Both the position numbers and the translations under genes were made by a program. Shown here one piece after another: positions 46,022 through 54,583 of a stretch of 64,000 nt of DNA. The DNA comes from VKMB-3413 sp041027365 (GTDB lineage Bacteria > Pseudomonadota > Alphaproteobacteria > Rhizobiales > Rhizobiaceae): NCBI RefSeq assembly GCF_041027365.1, contig NZ_JBFTEH010000001.1:496001-560000 (forward strand). The letters run 5' to 3'. Within the stretch, counting starts at the first letter, position 1, and every line of letters starts with the position of its first letter. The notes under the pieces were generated by a model that saw only the letters and a program-made list of their open reading frames with translations, had not been told where the DNA came from and made no database searches.

Positions 46022-47082
46022 CCGCTGCCACCGCTCCCATCCGCGTGCTCGTCGCCGGCCTCGGCAACATGGGCATGAGCCACGCGCTCGCCTACGAGGC
46101 GATCGACGGCTTCGAAGTCGCCGGCCTCGTCAACCGCTCGGCCGTGACCCTGCCGGAGGCGCTGGCACGCCATGGCGTGCGGCCGGATTTCGACGCGGCG
46201 CTCGTGGAGCTGAAGCCGGACCTCGTCTCGGTCTGCACCTATTCCGACAGCCATGCCGCCCTCGCCATTCAGGCGATGGAGGCGGGGGCCCACGTCTTCG
46301 TCGAGAAGCCGCTGGCGACGACCGTCGCCGATGCGGAACGGGTCGTCGCGGCGGCGAAGGCGAATGGTCGCAAGCTCGTCGTCGGCTACATCCTGCGCCA
46401 TCACCCGTCCTGGATGCGGCTGATCGCCGAGGCGCGAGCGCTCGGTGGGCCATACGTCTTCCGCATGAACCTGAACCAGCAGTCGAGCGGGCAGGCCTGG
46501 GAGACGCACAAGGCGCTGATGCGGACGACCTCGCCGATCGTCGACTGCGGCGTTCACTATGTCGACGTTATGTGCCAGATCACCGATGCCAGGCCGGTCC
46601 AGGTGCGCGGCATGGGCGTGCGCCTATCGGACGAGATCGCGCCGGACATGTACAATTACGGCCATCTCCAGGTGATCTTCGACGACGGCTCGCTCGGCTG
46701 GTACGAGGCGGCCTGGGGGCCGATGATCTCCACGAGCGCCTTCTTCGTGAAGGACATCATGACGCCGAAGGGATCCGTCTCGATCGTCATGGACGAGGCG
46801 GCGAAGTCGGACGACATCGACACCCACACCAAGACCGCGCGGATCCGCATCCACCGCGCCGAGCGGGACGCGTCCGGCCGCTTCGCCGCGCCCGACGAAC
46901 TCCTGAGCATGGAGGGCGAGCCGGGGCACCAGGCACTGTGCGAACGCGAGCAGCGCTTCCTGCTGGATGCGATCCGCGGCGACGCCGACCTGTCGCGCCA
47001 CATGGAGGATGCGGTCCGGTCGCTGAAGATCTGCCTGGCCGCCGACGAGAGCGTGCGCACCGGCCGCGCCGTCGACCTTTGA
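46018..47082 (+). CDS. Gfo/Idh/MocA family oxidoreductase 3, in the amino-sugar operon
   Basis: A 354-residue NAD(P)-dependent dehydrogenase. The Rossmann start is RVLVAGLGNMGMSHALAYEAIDGFEVAGLVNRS, and FVEKPLATTVADAERVVAAA holds EKP. YILRHHPSWMRLIAEARALGGPY starts the catalytic half, with SPIVDCGVHYVDVMCQIT giving the DxxxH pair. The four-base overlap with the permease gene shows true operon membership, and the ATPase gene follows by 22 bases. No dehydrogenation step is needed in the known MurNAc/GlcNAc route, so its role is open: it may act on a different imported sugar or on a side product. Confidence 0.88.
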   Translation: MTAATAPIRVLVAGLGNMGMSHALAYEAIDGFEVAGLVNRSAVTLPEALARHGVRPDFDAALVELKPDLVSVCTYSDSHAALAIQAMEAGAHVFVEKPLATTVADAERVVAAAKANGRKLVVGYILRHHPSWMRLIAEARALGGPYVFRMNLNQQSSGQAWETHKALMRTTSPIVDCGVHYVDVMCQITDARPVQVRGMGVRLSDEIAPDMYNYGHLQVIFDDGSLGWYEAAWGPMISTSAFFVKDIMTPKGSVSIVMDEAAKSDDIDTHTKTARIRIHRAERDASGRFAAPDELLSMEGEPGHQALCEREQRFLLDAIRGDADLSRHMEDAVRSLKICLAADESVRTGRAVDL

Positions 47083-47104
47083 TCATCGAGGACGGAAGAG
47101 ACCT

Positions 47105-48148
<1,044 letters not shown>

Positions 48149-48194
48149 CCTTCATGTTCCGAGAGGCGTGCATTCGAGCGAAGGGAGACGCCTG

Positions 48195-48845
48195 ATGCAG
48201 CCGGATGTCCTCGCCGACGCCGAGCGGCTCTGGAACTTCCACCGGTCGGTCGAGCCCGTTGCGGCGGACGCCCGCTTCGATGCCGTGGTGGGGCTCGGCA
48301 GCTATGACGAGGCGGTCGCCCATCATGCCGCGCGGCTCTGCCTGGAGGGCAGGGCGCCGGTCCTCCTGTTCACCGGCCGGCACGGCAACTGGACGGCAGG
48401 CCGCCACGAGACGACCGAGGCCGAGCGCTTCCGGGCCGTCGCCCTGGCGGACGGCGTTCCGGCGGAGGCGATCCTCATCGAGCCGACCGCCACCAATATC
48501 GGCGAGAACGTCTCGGCCAGCGACCGCCTGCTCATCGAACGCGGATGCCGTTCGGCGCTCTACGTCACCAAGCCGCAGACGCAACTGCGCCTGCACCTGA
48601 CGCTGCGGCGGATCGGGCGGATGCCGCGCTTCGCCGTCACGGCTCCCGCGCGCAGCCTCGACGACGCCCTGCAACGCTTCGGCGAGCGGCAGATCCTGAA
48701 CGAGATGGTCGGCGATCTCGACCGGGTGCTGGCCTACCCTGAAATGGGCTTCCAGGCGGAAATCGCGGTGCCGGCCGCCGTCCTCGAGGCCTTCGAGCGG
48801 CTGAAGGCGAAGGGCTTTCGCGACCATCTCTTGCGGCGCGGCTGA
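48195..48845 (+). CDS. YdcF/DUF218 family protein, cytosolic
   Basis: A 216-residue protein of the DUF218 (YdcF/SanA/ElyC) family, whose members are often linked to envelope or peptidoglycan precursor homeostasis. The family core is FDAVVGLGSYDEAVAHHAARL, PVLLFTGRHGNWT, TEAERFRAVALADGVP, ILIEPTATNIGENVSASDRLL, and ALYVTKPQTQLRLHLTLRR. There is no signal peptide or membrane helix. The start at 48195 follows AAGGGAGA; GTG 48168 is less likely. It ends the murQ-ABC operon, 46 bases after the ATPase gene. The function is unknown; the position suggests a phosphatase or binding role with amino sugars. Confidence 0.78.
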   Translation: MQPDVLADAERLWNFHRSVEPVAADARFDAVVGLGSYDEAVAHHAARLCLEGRAPVLLFTGRHGNWTAGRHETTEAERFRAVALADGVPAEAILIEPTATNIGENVSASDRLLIERGCRSALYVTKPQTQLRLHLTLRRIGRMPRFAVTAPARSLDDALQRFGERQILNEMVGDLDRVLAYPEMGFQAEIAVPAAVLEAFERLKAKGFRDHLLRRG

Positions 48846-48856
48846 ACTGCCGTGCC

Positions 48857-48873
48857 GGCGCCGCTGCGGCGCC
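48857..48873. terminator. Hairpin between convergent DUF218 and rnd genes
   Basis: Perfect 7-bp arms GGCGCCG/CGGCGCC with a 3-base loop, ending directly at the rnd stop codon. No U tract on either strand, so it may only partly terminate. Confidence 0.4.
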
Positions 48874-50028
48874 TCAGGCGATCGGCACAACCTCGACGCG
48901 CCGATTGCGATAGACGAGGCCGGTGCGGCCCGTCAGCAGCTCGAGCGCCCGGTCCCCGAAGATCTCCCGCCGCCAGCCGGACAGCGCCGGCACGCCGGCG
49001 GTCTCGCCCTTCCAGGCGAGCTTCTCCAGATCGTCGCCCGAGGCTATCATCTTGGCGGCGACGCCTTCCTCCTCCACGACGATCTTGAGAAGGACGCGCA
49101 GGAATTCCACGGCAGCGGCGGTTCCCTCCGGGACCTGGGGCGGCCGCGGGATCGCGGGCAGCTCGGATTTCGGCACGGCGAGGGCGCGTGCGACGGCGGC
49201 GAGAATCGCCTTGCCCGCGGCGCTGCGCTCGAAGCCCTTCGATACCGTGCGCAACCGCGATAGCGCCTGCTCGTCCTTCGGCTGCTGCTGGGCGATCTCG
49301 TAGATCGCATCGTCCTTGAGAATGCGGCCGCGGGGCTTGTCGCTGTCGCGCGCCTCGCGCTCGCGCCAGGCGGCGATCTCCTTCAGGATCTGCAGCTCGA
49401 TCGGCTTGCGGACCCTCAGCTTCAGCCGTGTCCAGGCATCGTCCGGATGCAGGTCGTAGGTCTGCGGGTCCGACAGGACCGCCATCTCCTCGGTCAGCCA
49501 ATGCGCCCGGCCGGCCTTGTCGAGCTGCGCCTTCAGCGCGCGATAGGCGTCGCGCAGGAAGGTGACGTCGGCGAGCGCATATTCGAGCTGCTGCTCGGTG
49601 AGCGGCCGGCGGCGCCAGTCGGTGAAGCGCGAGGTCTTGTCGATCCGCCCGCTGGTCGTCCGCGCGACGAGCTGGTCGTATGCGATCGAATCGCCGAAGC
49701 CGCAGACCATCGCCGCGACCTGGGTGTCGAACAGCGGCACCGGCACCTTGCCGCTCAGCTTGTGGATGATCTCGACGTCCTGCCGCGCGGCGTGGAAGAC
49801 CTTGAGGACGCCCTCGTTCTGCATCAGTTCGAAGAACGGCTCGAGCGAGATCCTCGGCGCCAGCGGGTCGACCAGCACGGCGAGATCGTCCGACGCCATC
49901 TGGACGAGGCAGAGCTCCGGCCAGAACGTCGTCTCGCGGATGAATTCCGTGTCGATCGTGATAAAGTCGGCCTTGGCGAGTTCGCGGCAGGCTTCGGCAA
50001 GGGCGGATGTGGTGGTGATCAGCTGCAT
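48874..50028 (-). CDS. rnd: Ribonuclease D
   Basis: A 3'-5' exoribonuclease that trims tRNA 3' ends and other small RNAs. The 384-residue protein has the DEDD motifs: ITIDTEFIRETTFWPELCLVQM (Exo I, DxE), FHAARQDVEII (Exo II) and YALADVTFLRDAYRAL (Exo III, with the Tyr of the DEDDy group). The HRDC domain starts near residue 205 (RVRKPIELQILKEIAAWREREARDSDKPRGRILKDD). Divergent from aspS; an rnd-aspS pair is a common arrangement in alphaproteobacteria. Confidence 0.93.
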   Translation of the reverse strand: MQLITTTSALAEACRELAKADFITIDTEFIRETTFWPELCLVQMASDDLAVLVDPLAPRISLEPFFELMQNEGVLKVFHAARQDVEIIHKLSGKVPVPLFDTQVAAMVCGFGDSIAYDQLVARTTSGRIDKTSRFTDWRRRPLTEQQLEYALADVTFLRDAYRALKAQLDKAGRAHWLTEEMAVLSDPQTYDLHPDDAWTRLKLRVRKPIELQILKEIAAWREREARDSDKPRGRILKDDAIYEIAQQQPKDEQALSRLRTVSKGFERSAAGKAILAAVARALAVPKSELPAIPRPPQVPEGTAAAVEFLRVLLKIVVEEEGVAAKMIASGDDLEKLAWKGETAGVPALSGWRREIFGDRALELLTGRTGLVYRNRRVEVVPIA

Positions 50029-50212
50029 GCGCCTCTCTTAGCCGGAAGCGAACGAGTTTCGAAGGCTTAACCGTTCGCTGCGTTCGCAAAAGTGCCTGCA
50101 TCGTGCCGCCGGCGACGATCGGACGGCCGGAAGCACCCGCCAATCTTGACATTCGGGCCACGGCCATGCGCTTGTCGCGGCGATTTGATGACAGCCGTCA
50201 GCCCGATCGTGC

Positions 50213-50232
50213 CGCGCGGGTCTCCCCGCGCG
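50213..50232 (+). other. Hairpin in the aspS leader
   Basis: Perfect 8-bp arms CGCGCGGG (50213-50220) and CCCGCGCG (50225-50232) with loop tctc, 43 bases before the aspS start. No U tract, so it may be a structural leader element. Confidence 0.35.
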
Positions 50233-50275
50233 AGCGAGACGGCACGATCGACGCCGGATATGAAGAGAGAATGCC

Positions 50276-52069
50276 ATGCACCGCTACCGCAGCCATACCT
50301 GCGCCGCCCTGCGCAAGGACGATGTCGGCCAGAGCGTCCGCCTGTCCGGCTGGGCGCATCGCATCCGCGACCATGGCGGCCTGCTCTTCATCGACCTGCG
50401 CGACCACTATGGCCTGACCCAGGTCGTGGTCGATCCGGATTCGTCGGCGTTCAAGGTGGCCGAGACGGTGCGCGGCGAGTGGGTGATCCGGGTCGACGGC
50501 GAGGTGAAGGCGCGCTCCGAGGAGACGGTCAACGCCAAGCTTCCGACCGGGGCGATCGAGGTGTTCGCGCGCGAGATCGAGGTGCTGTCGGCGGCCAAGG
50601 AACTGCCGCTGCCCGTCTTCGGCGAGCCGGACTATCCCGAGGACGTGCGGCTGAAGTACCGCTTCCTCGACCTGCGGCGCGAGACGCTGCACAAGAACAT
50701 CATGCGGCGCACGCAGATCGTCACCAAGATGCGCCAGCTGATGAGCGCGGCCGGGTTCTTCGAGTTCCAGACGCCGATCCTGACGGCGTCGTCCCCGGAA
50801 GGCGCGCGCGACTTCCTCGTCCCCTCGCGCCTGCATAACGGCATGTTCTACGCCCTGCCGCAGGCGCCGCAGCAGTACAAGCAGCTGATCATGATGTCCG
50901 GCTTCGACCGGTATTTCCAGATCGCGCCGTGCTTCCGCGACGAAGACCCGCGCGCCGACCGCTTCTACGGCGAGTTCTATCAGCTCGACGTCGAGATGAG
51001 CTTCGTCGAGCAGGAGGACATCTTCCAGGCGATGGAGCCGGTGATCCGCCAGGTGTTCGAGAGCTTCGCCGACGGCAAGCCGGTGAGCCAGACCTTCCGG
51101 CGCATCCCGTATGCCGAATCGATGCGCAAATACGGCTCCGACAAGCCGGACCTTCGCAATCCGATCGAGATGCAGGCGGTGACCGAGCATTTCGCCAGCT
51201 CGGGCTTCAAGGTCTTCGCCAACATGATCGCGAACGACGACAAGGTCGAGGTCTGGGCGATCCCGGCGAAGACCGGCGGCTCCCGCGCCTTCTGCGACCG
51301 GATGAACTCCTGGGCGCAAGGGGAAGGGCAGCCGGGCCTCGGCTATATCTTCTGGCGCGAGGAGGACGGGGCCCTGTCCGGCGCCGGTCCGCTCGCCAAG
51401 AACATCGGCGAGGAGCGCACCGAGGCGATCCGCACCCAGCTCGGCCTCGAAGCGGGCGACGCCTGCTTCTTCGTCGCCGGGCGGCCGGAGAAGTTCACCG
51501 CATTCGCCGGTGCGGCGCGAACGCGCGTCGGCGAAGAGCTGAACCTCGTCGACCGCGACCGGTTCGAACTCGCCTGGATCATCGACTTCCCGTTCTACGA
51601 ATGGGACAAGGACAACAAGAAAATCGACTTCGCCCACAACCCGTTCTCGATGCCGCAAGGCGGCATGCAGGCGCTGGAAAGCCAGGAGCCGCTGTCGATC
51701 AAGGCGTTCCAGTACGACATCGTCTGCAACGGCTACGAGATCGCCTCGGGCGGCATCCGCAACCAGCTGCCGGACGTCATGGTCAAGGCGTTCGAGCTCG
51801 CGGGCTACACGCGGGCGGATGTCGAGGAGCGCTTCGGCGGCCTCTACCGCGCTTTCCAGTATGGCGCCCCGCCGCATGGCGGCATGGCGGCGGGCGTCGA
51901 CCGCATCGTCATGCTGCTCTGCGGCGCGAAGAACCTGCGCGAGATCGCGCTGTTCCCGATGAACCAGCAGGCCTACGACCTCCTGATGGGCGCGCCCGCC
52001 GAGGCGAGCCCGGCGCAGCTGCGCGAACTCGGGCTGCGGGTGGCGCCGGGCGCCGAGAAGAAGCAGTAG
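50276..52069 (+). CDS. aspS: Aspartate-tRNA ligase, probably non-discriminating
   Basis: Charges tRNA-Asp; class II synthetase with bacterial-type GAD insertion, 597 residues. The OB domain begins CAALRKDDVGQSVRLSGWAHRIRDHGG. Catalytic motifs are FFEFQTPILTASSPEGARDF (motif 1 region), YFQIAPCFRDEDPRADR (motif 2) and GGMAAGVDRIVMLL (motif 3). His33 in RDHGG occupies the site where discriminating enzymes such as E. coli have Leu; His here is known from non-discriminating AspRS that also charge tRNA-Asn. The ATG follows GAAGAGAGA. A hairpin follows the stop. Confidence 0.95.
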   Translation: MHRYRSHTCAALRKDDVGQSVRLSGWAHRIRDHGGLLFIDLRDHYGLTQVVVDPDSSAFKVAETVRGEWVIRVDGEVKARSEETVNAKLPTGAIEVFAREIEVLSAAKELPLPVFGEPDYPEDVRLKYRFLDLRRETLHKNIMRRTQIVTKMRQLMSAAGFFEFQTPILTASSPEGARDFLVPSRLHNGMFYALPQAPQQYKQLIMMSGFDRYFQIAPCFRDEDPRADRFYGEFYQLDVEMSFVEQEDIFQAMEPVIRQVFESFADGKPVSQTFRRIPYAESMRKYGSDKPDLRNPIEMQAVTEHFASSGFKVFANMIANDDKVEVWAIPAKTGGSRAFCDRMNSWAQGEGQPGLGYIFWREEDGALSGAGPLAKNIGEERTEAIRTQLGLEAGDACFFVAGRPEKFTAFAGAARTRVGEELNLVDRDRFELAWIIDFPFYEWDKDNKKIDFAHNPFSMPQGGMQALESQEPLSIKAFQYDIVCNGYEIASGGIRNQLPDVMVKAFELAGYTRADVEERFGGLYRAFQYGAPPHGGMAAGVDRIVMLLCGAKNLREIALFPMNQQAYDLLMGAPAEASPAQLRELGLRVAPGAEKKQ

Positions 52070-52088
52070 GGCACGACCGGCACCGTCA

Positions 52089-52112
52089 CTCGCCGCCCTG
52101 AGGGGCGGCGAG
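52089..52112 (+). terminator. Terminator-like hairpin after aspS
   Basis: Perfect 10-bp stem CTCGCCGCCC / GGGCGGCGAG (52089-52098, 52103-52112) with loop tgag, 20 bases after the stop. No clear U tract. Confidence 0.55.
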
Positions 52113-52259
52113 CCGGTCTGCAGCCTGACGTGGTCGCGCGGCGCGCCGCAAGTGGGGCGTGACCCGGAATTGTGACGTGCATCGTCGCAGCCTATAGTCG
52201 GGGCAGACAACGGCAGGGCCGGATGCTGCGTCGCCGGCAAAGGCCGATAGCGGACGAGC

Positions 52260-52748
52260 ATGCGGACGACGGCACCCCCAGAGCCTTCGCGCCGCCATCG
52301 TGATGGCGAGCGCAGCGAGCGCGTCCGGCTCGGCGCGCTCGAAGACTACATCGGCTTCCATCTGCGCCTGGCGCAGAACGCGTCCTTCAAGGCCTTCAAG
52401 CGGCGCGCCGGCCAGAACGACCTTCGGCCCGGCCGCTTCGCCGTGCTCTCGCTGATCCACGACAATCCGGGCATCACGCCGGTGGCGGTCAGCCTCGCCA
52501 GCGGCCGTGACAAGTCGACGATCACGCCGATCCTGCGCGACCTCGACAAGGCCGGGCTGATCATCCGCTGCCCCGTGCCGTCCGACCGGCGCAGCCATTC
52601 CCTGCGCCTGACAGAGGCGGGGGAGGAGATGCTCGCCCACCTCGCCCGGTGCGCCGCCGAGCACGACCGCGAGCTCGACCGCCTCGTCGGCGACAGGAAG
52701 CCCGAGCTGCTGGCGCTTTTGCGCCGCATCGTCGCCGGGCTGGAGTGA
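52260..52748 (+). CDS. MarR family transcriptional regulator
   Basis: A 162-residue winged-helix regulator. After a charged N-terminus the core reads IGFHLRLAQNASFKAFKRRAGQNDLRPGRFAVLSLIHDNPGITPVAVSLASGRDKSTITPILRDLDKAGLIIRCPVPSDRRSHSLRLTEAGEEML, with the recognition helix DKSTITPILRDL and the wing SDRRSHS. No Cys that would suggest a redox sensor is placed in the DNA-binding part. It lies 203 bases upstream of the TRAP genes on the same strand and may control them; the palindromes at 52804 and 52836 are candidate sites. The ribosome site is weak. Confidence 0.85.
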   Translation: MRTTAPPEPSRRHRDGERSERVRLGALEDYIGFHLRLAQNASFKAFKRRAGQNDLRPGRFAVLSLIHDNPGITPVAVSLASGRDKSTITPILRDLDKAGLIIRCPVPSDRRSHSLRLTEAGEEMLAHLARCAAEHDRELDRLVGDRKPELLALLRRIVAGLE

Positions 52749-52803
52749 GCGGCGGCGGACGGGTCTGCGCCGGCACCGCGTTCTGGCGCTTTGACGGCGG
52801 CCG

Positions 52804-52819
52804 GGCTATGGAAATAGCC
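52804..52819. promoter_or_regulatory. Inverted repeat upstream of the TRAP operon (site 1)
   Basis: GGCTATggaaATAGCC: perfect 6-bp arms with a 4-base spacer, in the marR-dctP gap. Candidate operator for the neighbouring MarR protein or a small hairpin. Confidence 0.4.
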
Positions 52820-52835
52820 GGTTCGGCGTGGCAAC

Positions 52836-52855
52836 ATCGTTGGTGATAAAACGAT
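52836..52855. promoter_or_regulatory. Inverted repeat upstream of the TRAP operon (site 2)
   Basis: ATCGTT, 8 bases, AACGAT: perfect 6-bp arms in an AT-richer patch 97 bases before dctP. The 20-base overall length suits a dimeric MarR site. Confidence 0.4.
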
Positions 52856-52951
52856 CCGGGCGAGGTCGCGGAGGGTTCCGAGCGGCCGTGGCGGCGGGAG
52901 GGCAGATCATCTGCAGCCGCATCGTCGGGACAACGAAGACGGAGGATCCCG

Positions 52952-53992
52952 ATGAAGAGAAGACAGTTCCTGCTGGCCGCCGGCGCCGGCGCGCTCGCAA
53001 TGCCTGCCCTGATGCGCAAGGGCTGGGCGGCCGAGCCCGAAGTATCCCTCAAGCTGCACCATTTCCTCGGGCCGAAGTCGCCGGCGCAGGTGATGATGCT
53101 GGAGCCCTGGGCGAGGTCGATCGAAAAGGATTCGGGCGGCCGGGTGAAGATCGAGATCTATCCCTCGATGACGCTCGGCGGCTCGCCGCCGCAGCTGTTC
53201 CGGCAGGTGGCTGACGGCGTCGTGGACATCATCTGGACGGTCAACGGCTATACGCCGGGGCTCTTTCCGCGCTCGGAGGTCTTCGAACTGCCGACCGTCT
53301 TCGTCAACGACATCGCCGCGACCAACCTCTCGATGCGCGCTATGTTCGACGAGTATCTCGCGCCGGAATACGCAGCGGTGCACGTTCTCTTCAACCACGT
53401 GCATGCCGGGCAGGCGATCCACATGGCGCGAAAGCCCGTGCACACGATCGCCGACACCAAGGGCACCAAGCTGCGCGTGCCGGGGCCGACCGGCAACGAC
53501 GTCGTCATCGCCATGGGCGCGACGCCGGTGACGATGCCGGTGCCCGACCTGCCGCAGGCGCTGTCGACCAATGCGGTCGACGGGGCGCTGATCCCCTGGG
53601 AGATCATCCCGGCGCTGAACCTTCAGGACGTGACGAAGTACCAAATCGAGGGGCCGGACATGGCCCGCTTCGGCACCACCACCTTCCAGGTGTCGATGAA
53701 CAAGGACCGCTGGAATTCGCTGCCGGACGACCTGAAGCAGGTGTTCGACAAGAACAGCGACGAGGCCTGGCTGAAGAAGGTCGCCGAGATCTGGCGCGAG
53801 GACGACAATCACGGCATCGCCATCGCCGTCGAGGCCGGCAATGAGCACATCGTCCTGACCGACGCGGAGATGAAGACCTTCAACGACGCCCTCGCGCCGG
53901 TGGTCGACAAGTGGGTGAAGGACCACGACGGCTTCGACTCGGCGGCCATCGTCAAGGCCGCCAAGGCCAACATGGCGAAGTACAAGTCTTGA
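52952..53992 (+). CDS. TRAP transporter substrate-binding protein (DctP family)
   Basis: Periplasmic receptor of a secondary (ion-driven) importer, likely for an organic acid. The 346-residue protein begins MKRRQFLLAAGAGALAMPALMRKGWA, a Tat-like signal with RRQFL. Then EVSLKLHHFLGPKSPAQVMMLEPWARSIEKDSGGRVKIEIYPSMTLGG, a standard DctP start. The Arg region in TKGTKLRVPGPTGNDVVIAMGATPV binds the carboxylate in known members. The ATG follows GGAGGA. Its stop overlaps the possible TTG start of the small permease. Confidence 0.92.
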   Translation: MKRRQFLLAAGAGALAMPALMRKGWAAEPEVSLKLHHFLGPKSPAQVMMLEPWARSIEKDSGGRVKIEIYPSMTLGGSPPQLFRQVADGVVDIIWTVNGYTPGLFPRSEVFELPTVFVNDIAATNLSMRAMFDEYLAPEYAAVHVLFNHVHAGQAIHMARKPVHTIADTKGTKLRVPGPTGNDVVIAMGATPVTMPVPDLPQALSTNAVDGALIPWEIIPALNLQDVTKYQIEGPDMARFGTTTFQVSMNKDRWNSLPDDLKQVFDKNSDEAWLKKVAEIWREDDNHGIAIAVEAGNEHIVLTDAEMKTFNDALAPVVDKWVKDHDGFDSAAIVKAAKANMAKYKS

Positions 53993-54003
53993 CCCTGCCG
54001 ACG

Positions 54004-54576
54004 ATGGCGGAGACGGGGGGCGGCTCCGGCGCCTTCCGTCCGCCCGGACGCGGCGAGGCGGCCGTTCGCCTCCTCGCCGCGGTCATCCGCTGGTGGGCAC
54101 TCCTCGGCGGCTTCGTGATGGCGGGGCTGGCGGTGATGACGGCCTTCAGCGCCATCTCGAACATCCTCTTCGCCGCGCCCTTTTCGGCCGACTACGAACT
54201 GGTGAAGCACTTCGTCGCCATCGCGATCTTCATGTTCCTGCCCTACTGCCAGCTGGCCGGCGCCAATGTCAGTGTCGACATCTTCACCGAGGGCATGAGC
54301 GAGGCGGCGAAAGCCGCGATGGCGCTGTTCTCGGCCCTGTTCGCGATCGCCTTCGCGGCGCTTTTGATCCGGCAGATGTCGCTCGGCTGGGTCAGCTACA
54401 TGCGCTATCCCGAGGTGACGCCGGTGCTGAAGCTGCCGCTGTGGACGGCGTTCCCGCCGATCCTCGTGTCGCTGGCGCTCTTGTTCCTCGCCGCGATCCT
54501 GACGGCCTATGACAGCGTGCGCGTCATGCGCGGGCGGCCGGCGCTGATCGCGCGCCCCGTCCTGCCGCTCGAATAG
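54004..54576 (+). CDS. TRAP transporter small permease (DctQ family)
   Basis: A 190-residue membrane protein with four helices, beginning near AAVIRWWALLGGFVMAGLAVMTAFSAISNILF, followed by FVAIAIFMFLPYCQLAGANVSVDIFTEG, a DctQ signature with the PYCQLxxANV pattern. The ATG at 54004 has no clear ribosome site; TTG at 53989, overlapping the dctP stop, is an alternative start that would add five residues. It precedes DctM by seven bases and forms the membrane complex with it. Confidence 0.87.
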   Translation: MAETGGGSGAFRPPGRGEAAVRLLAAVIRWWALLGGFVMAGLAVMTAFSAISNILFAAPFSADYELVKHFVAIAIFMFLPYCQLAGANVSVDIFTEGMSEAAKAAMALFSALFAIAFAALLIRQMSLGWVSYMRYPEVTPVLKLPLWTAFPPILVSLALLFLAAILTAYDSVRVMRGRPALIARPVLPLE

Positions 54577-54583
54577 GGGCGCC

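Noticed and set aside
52836..52855. Reading the inverted repeat as a terminator of marR
   Set aside because: The stem is only 6 bp with AT-rich arms and no following U tract; an operator reading is more likely.
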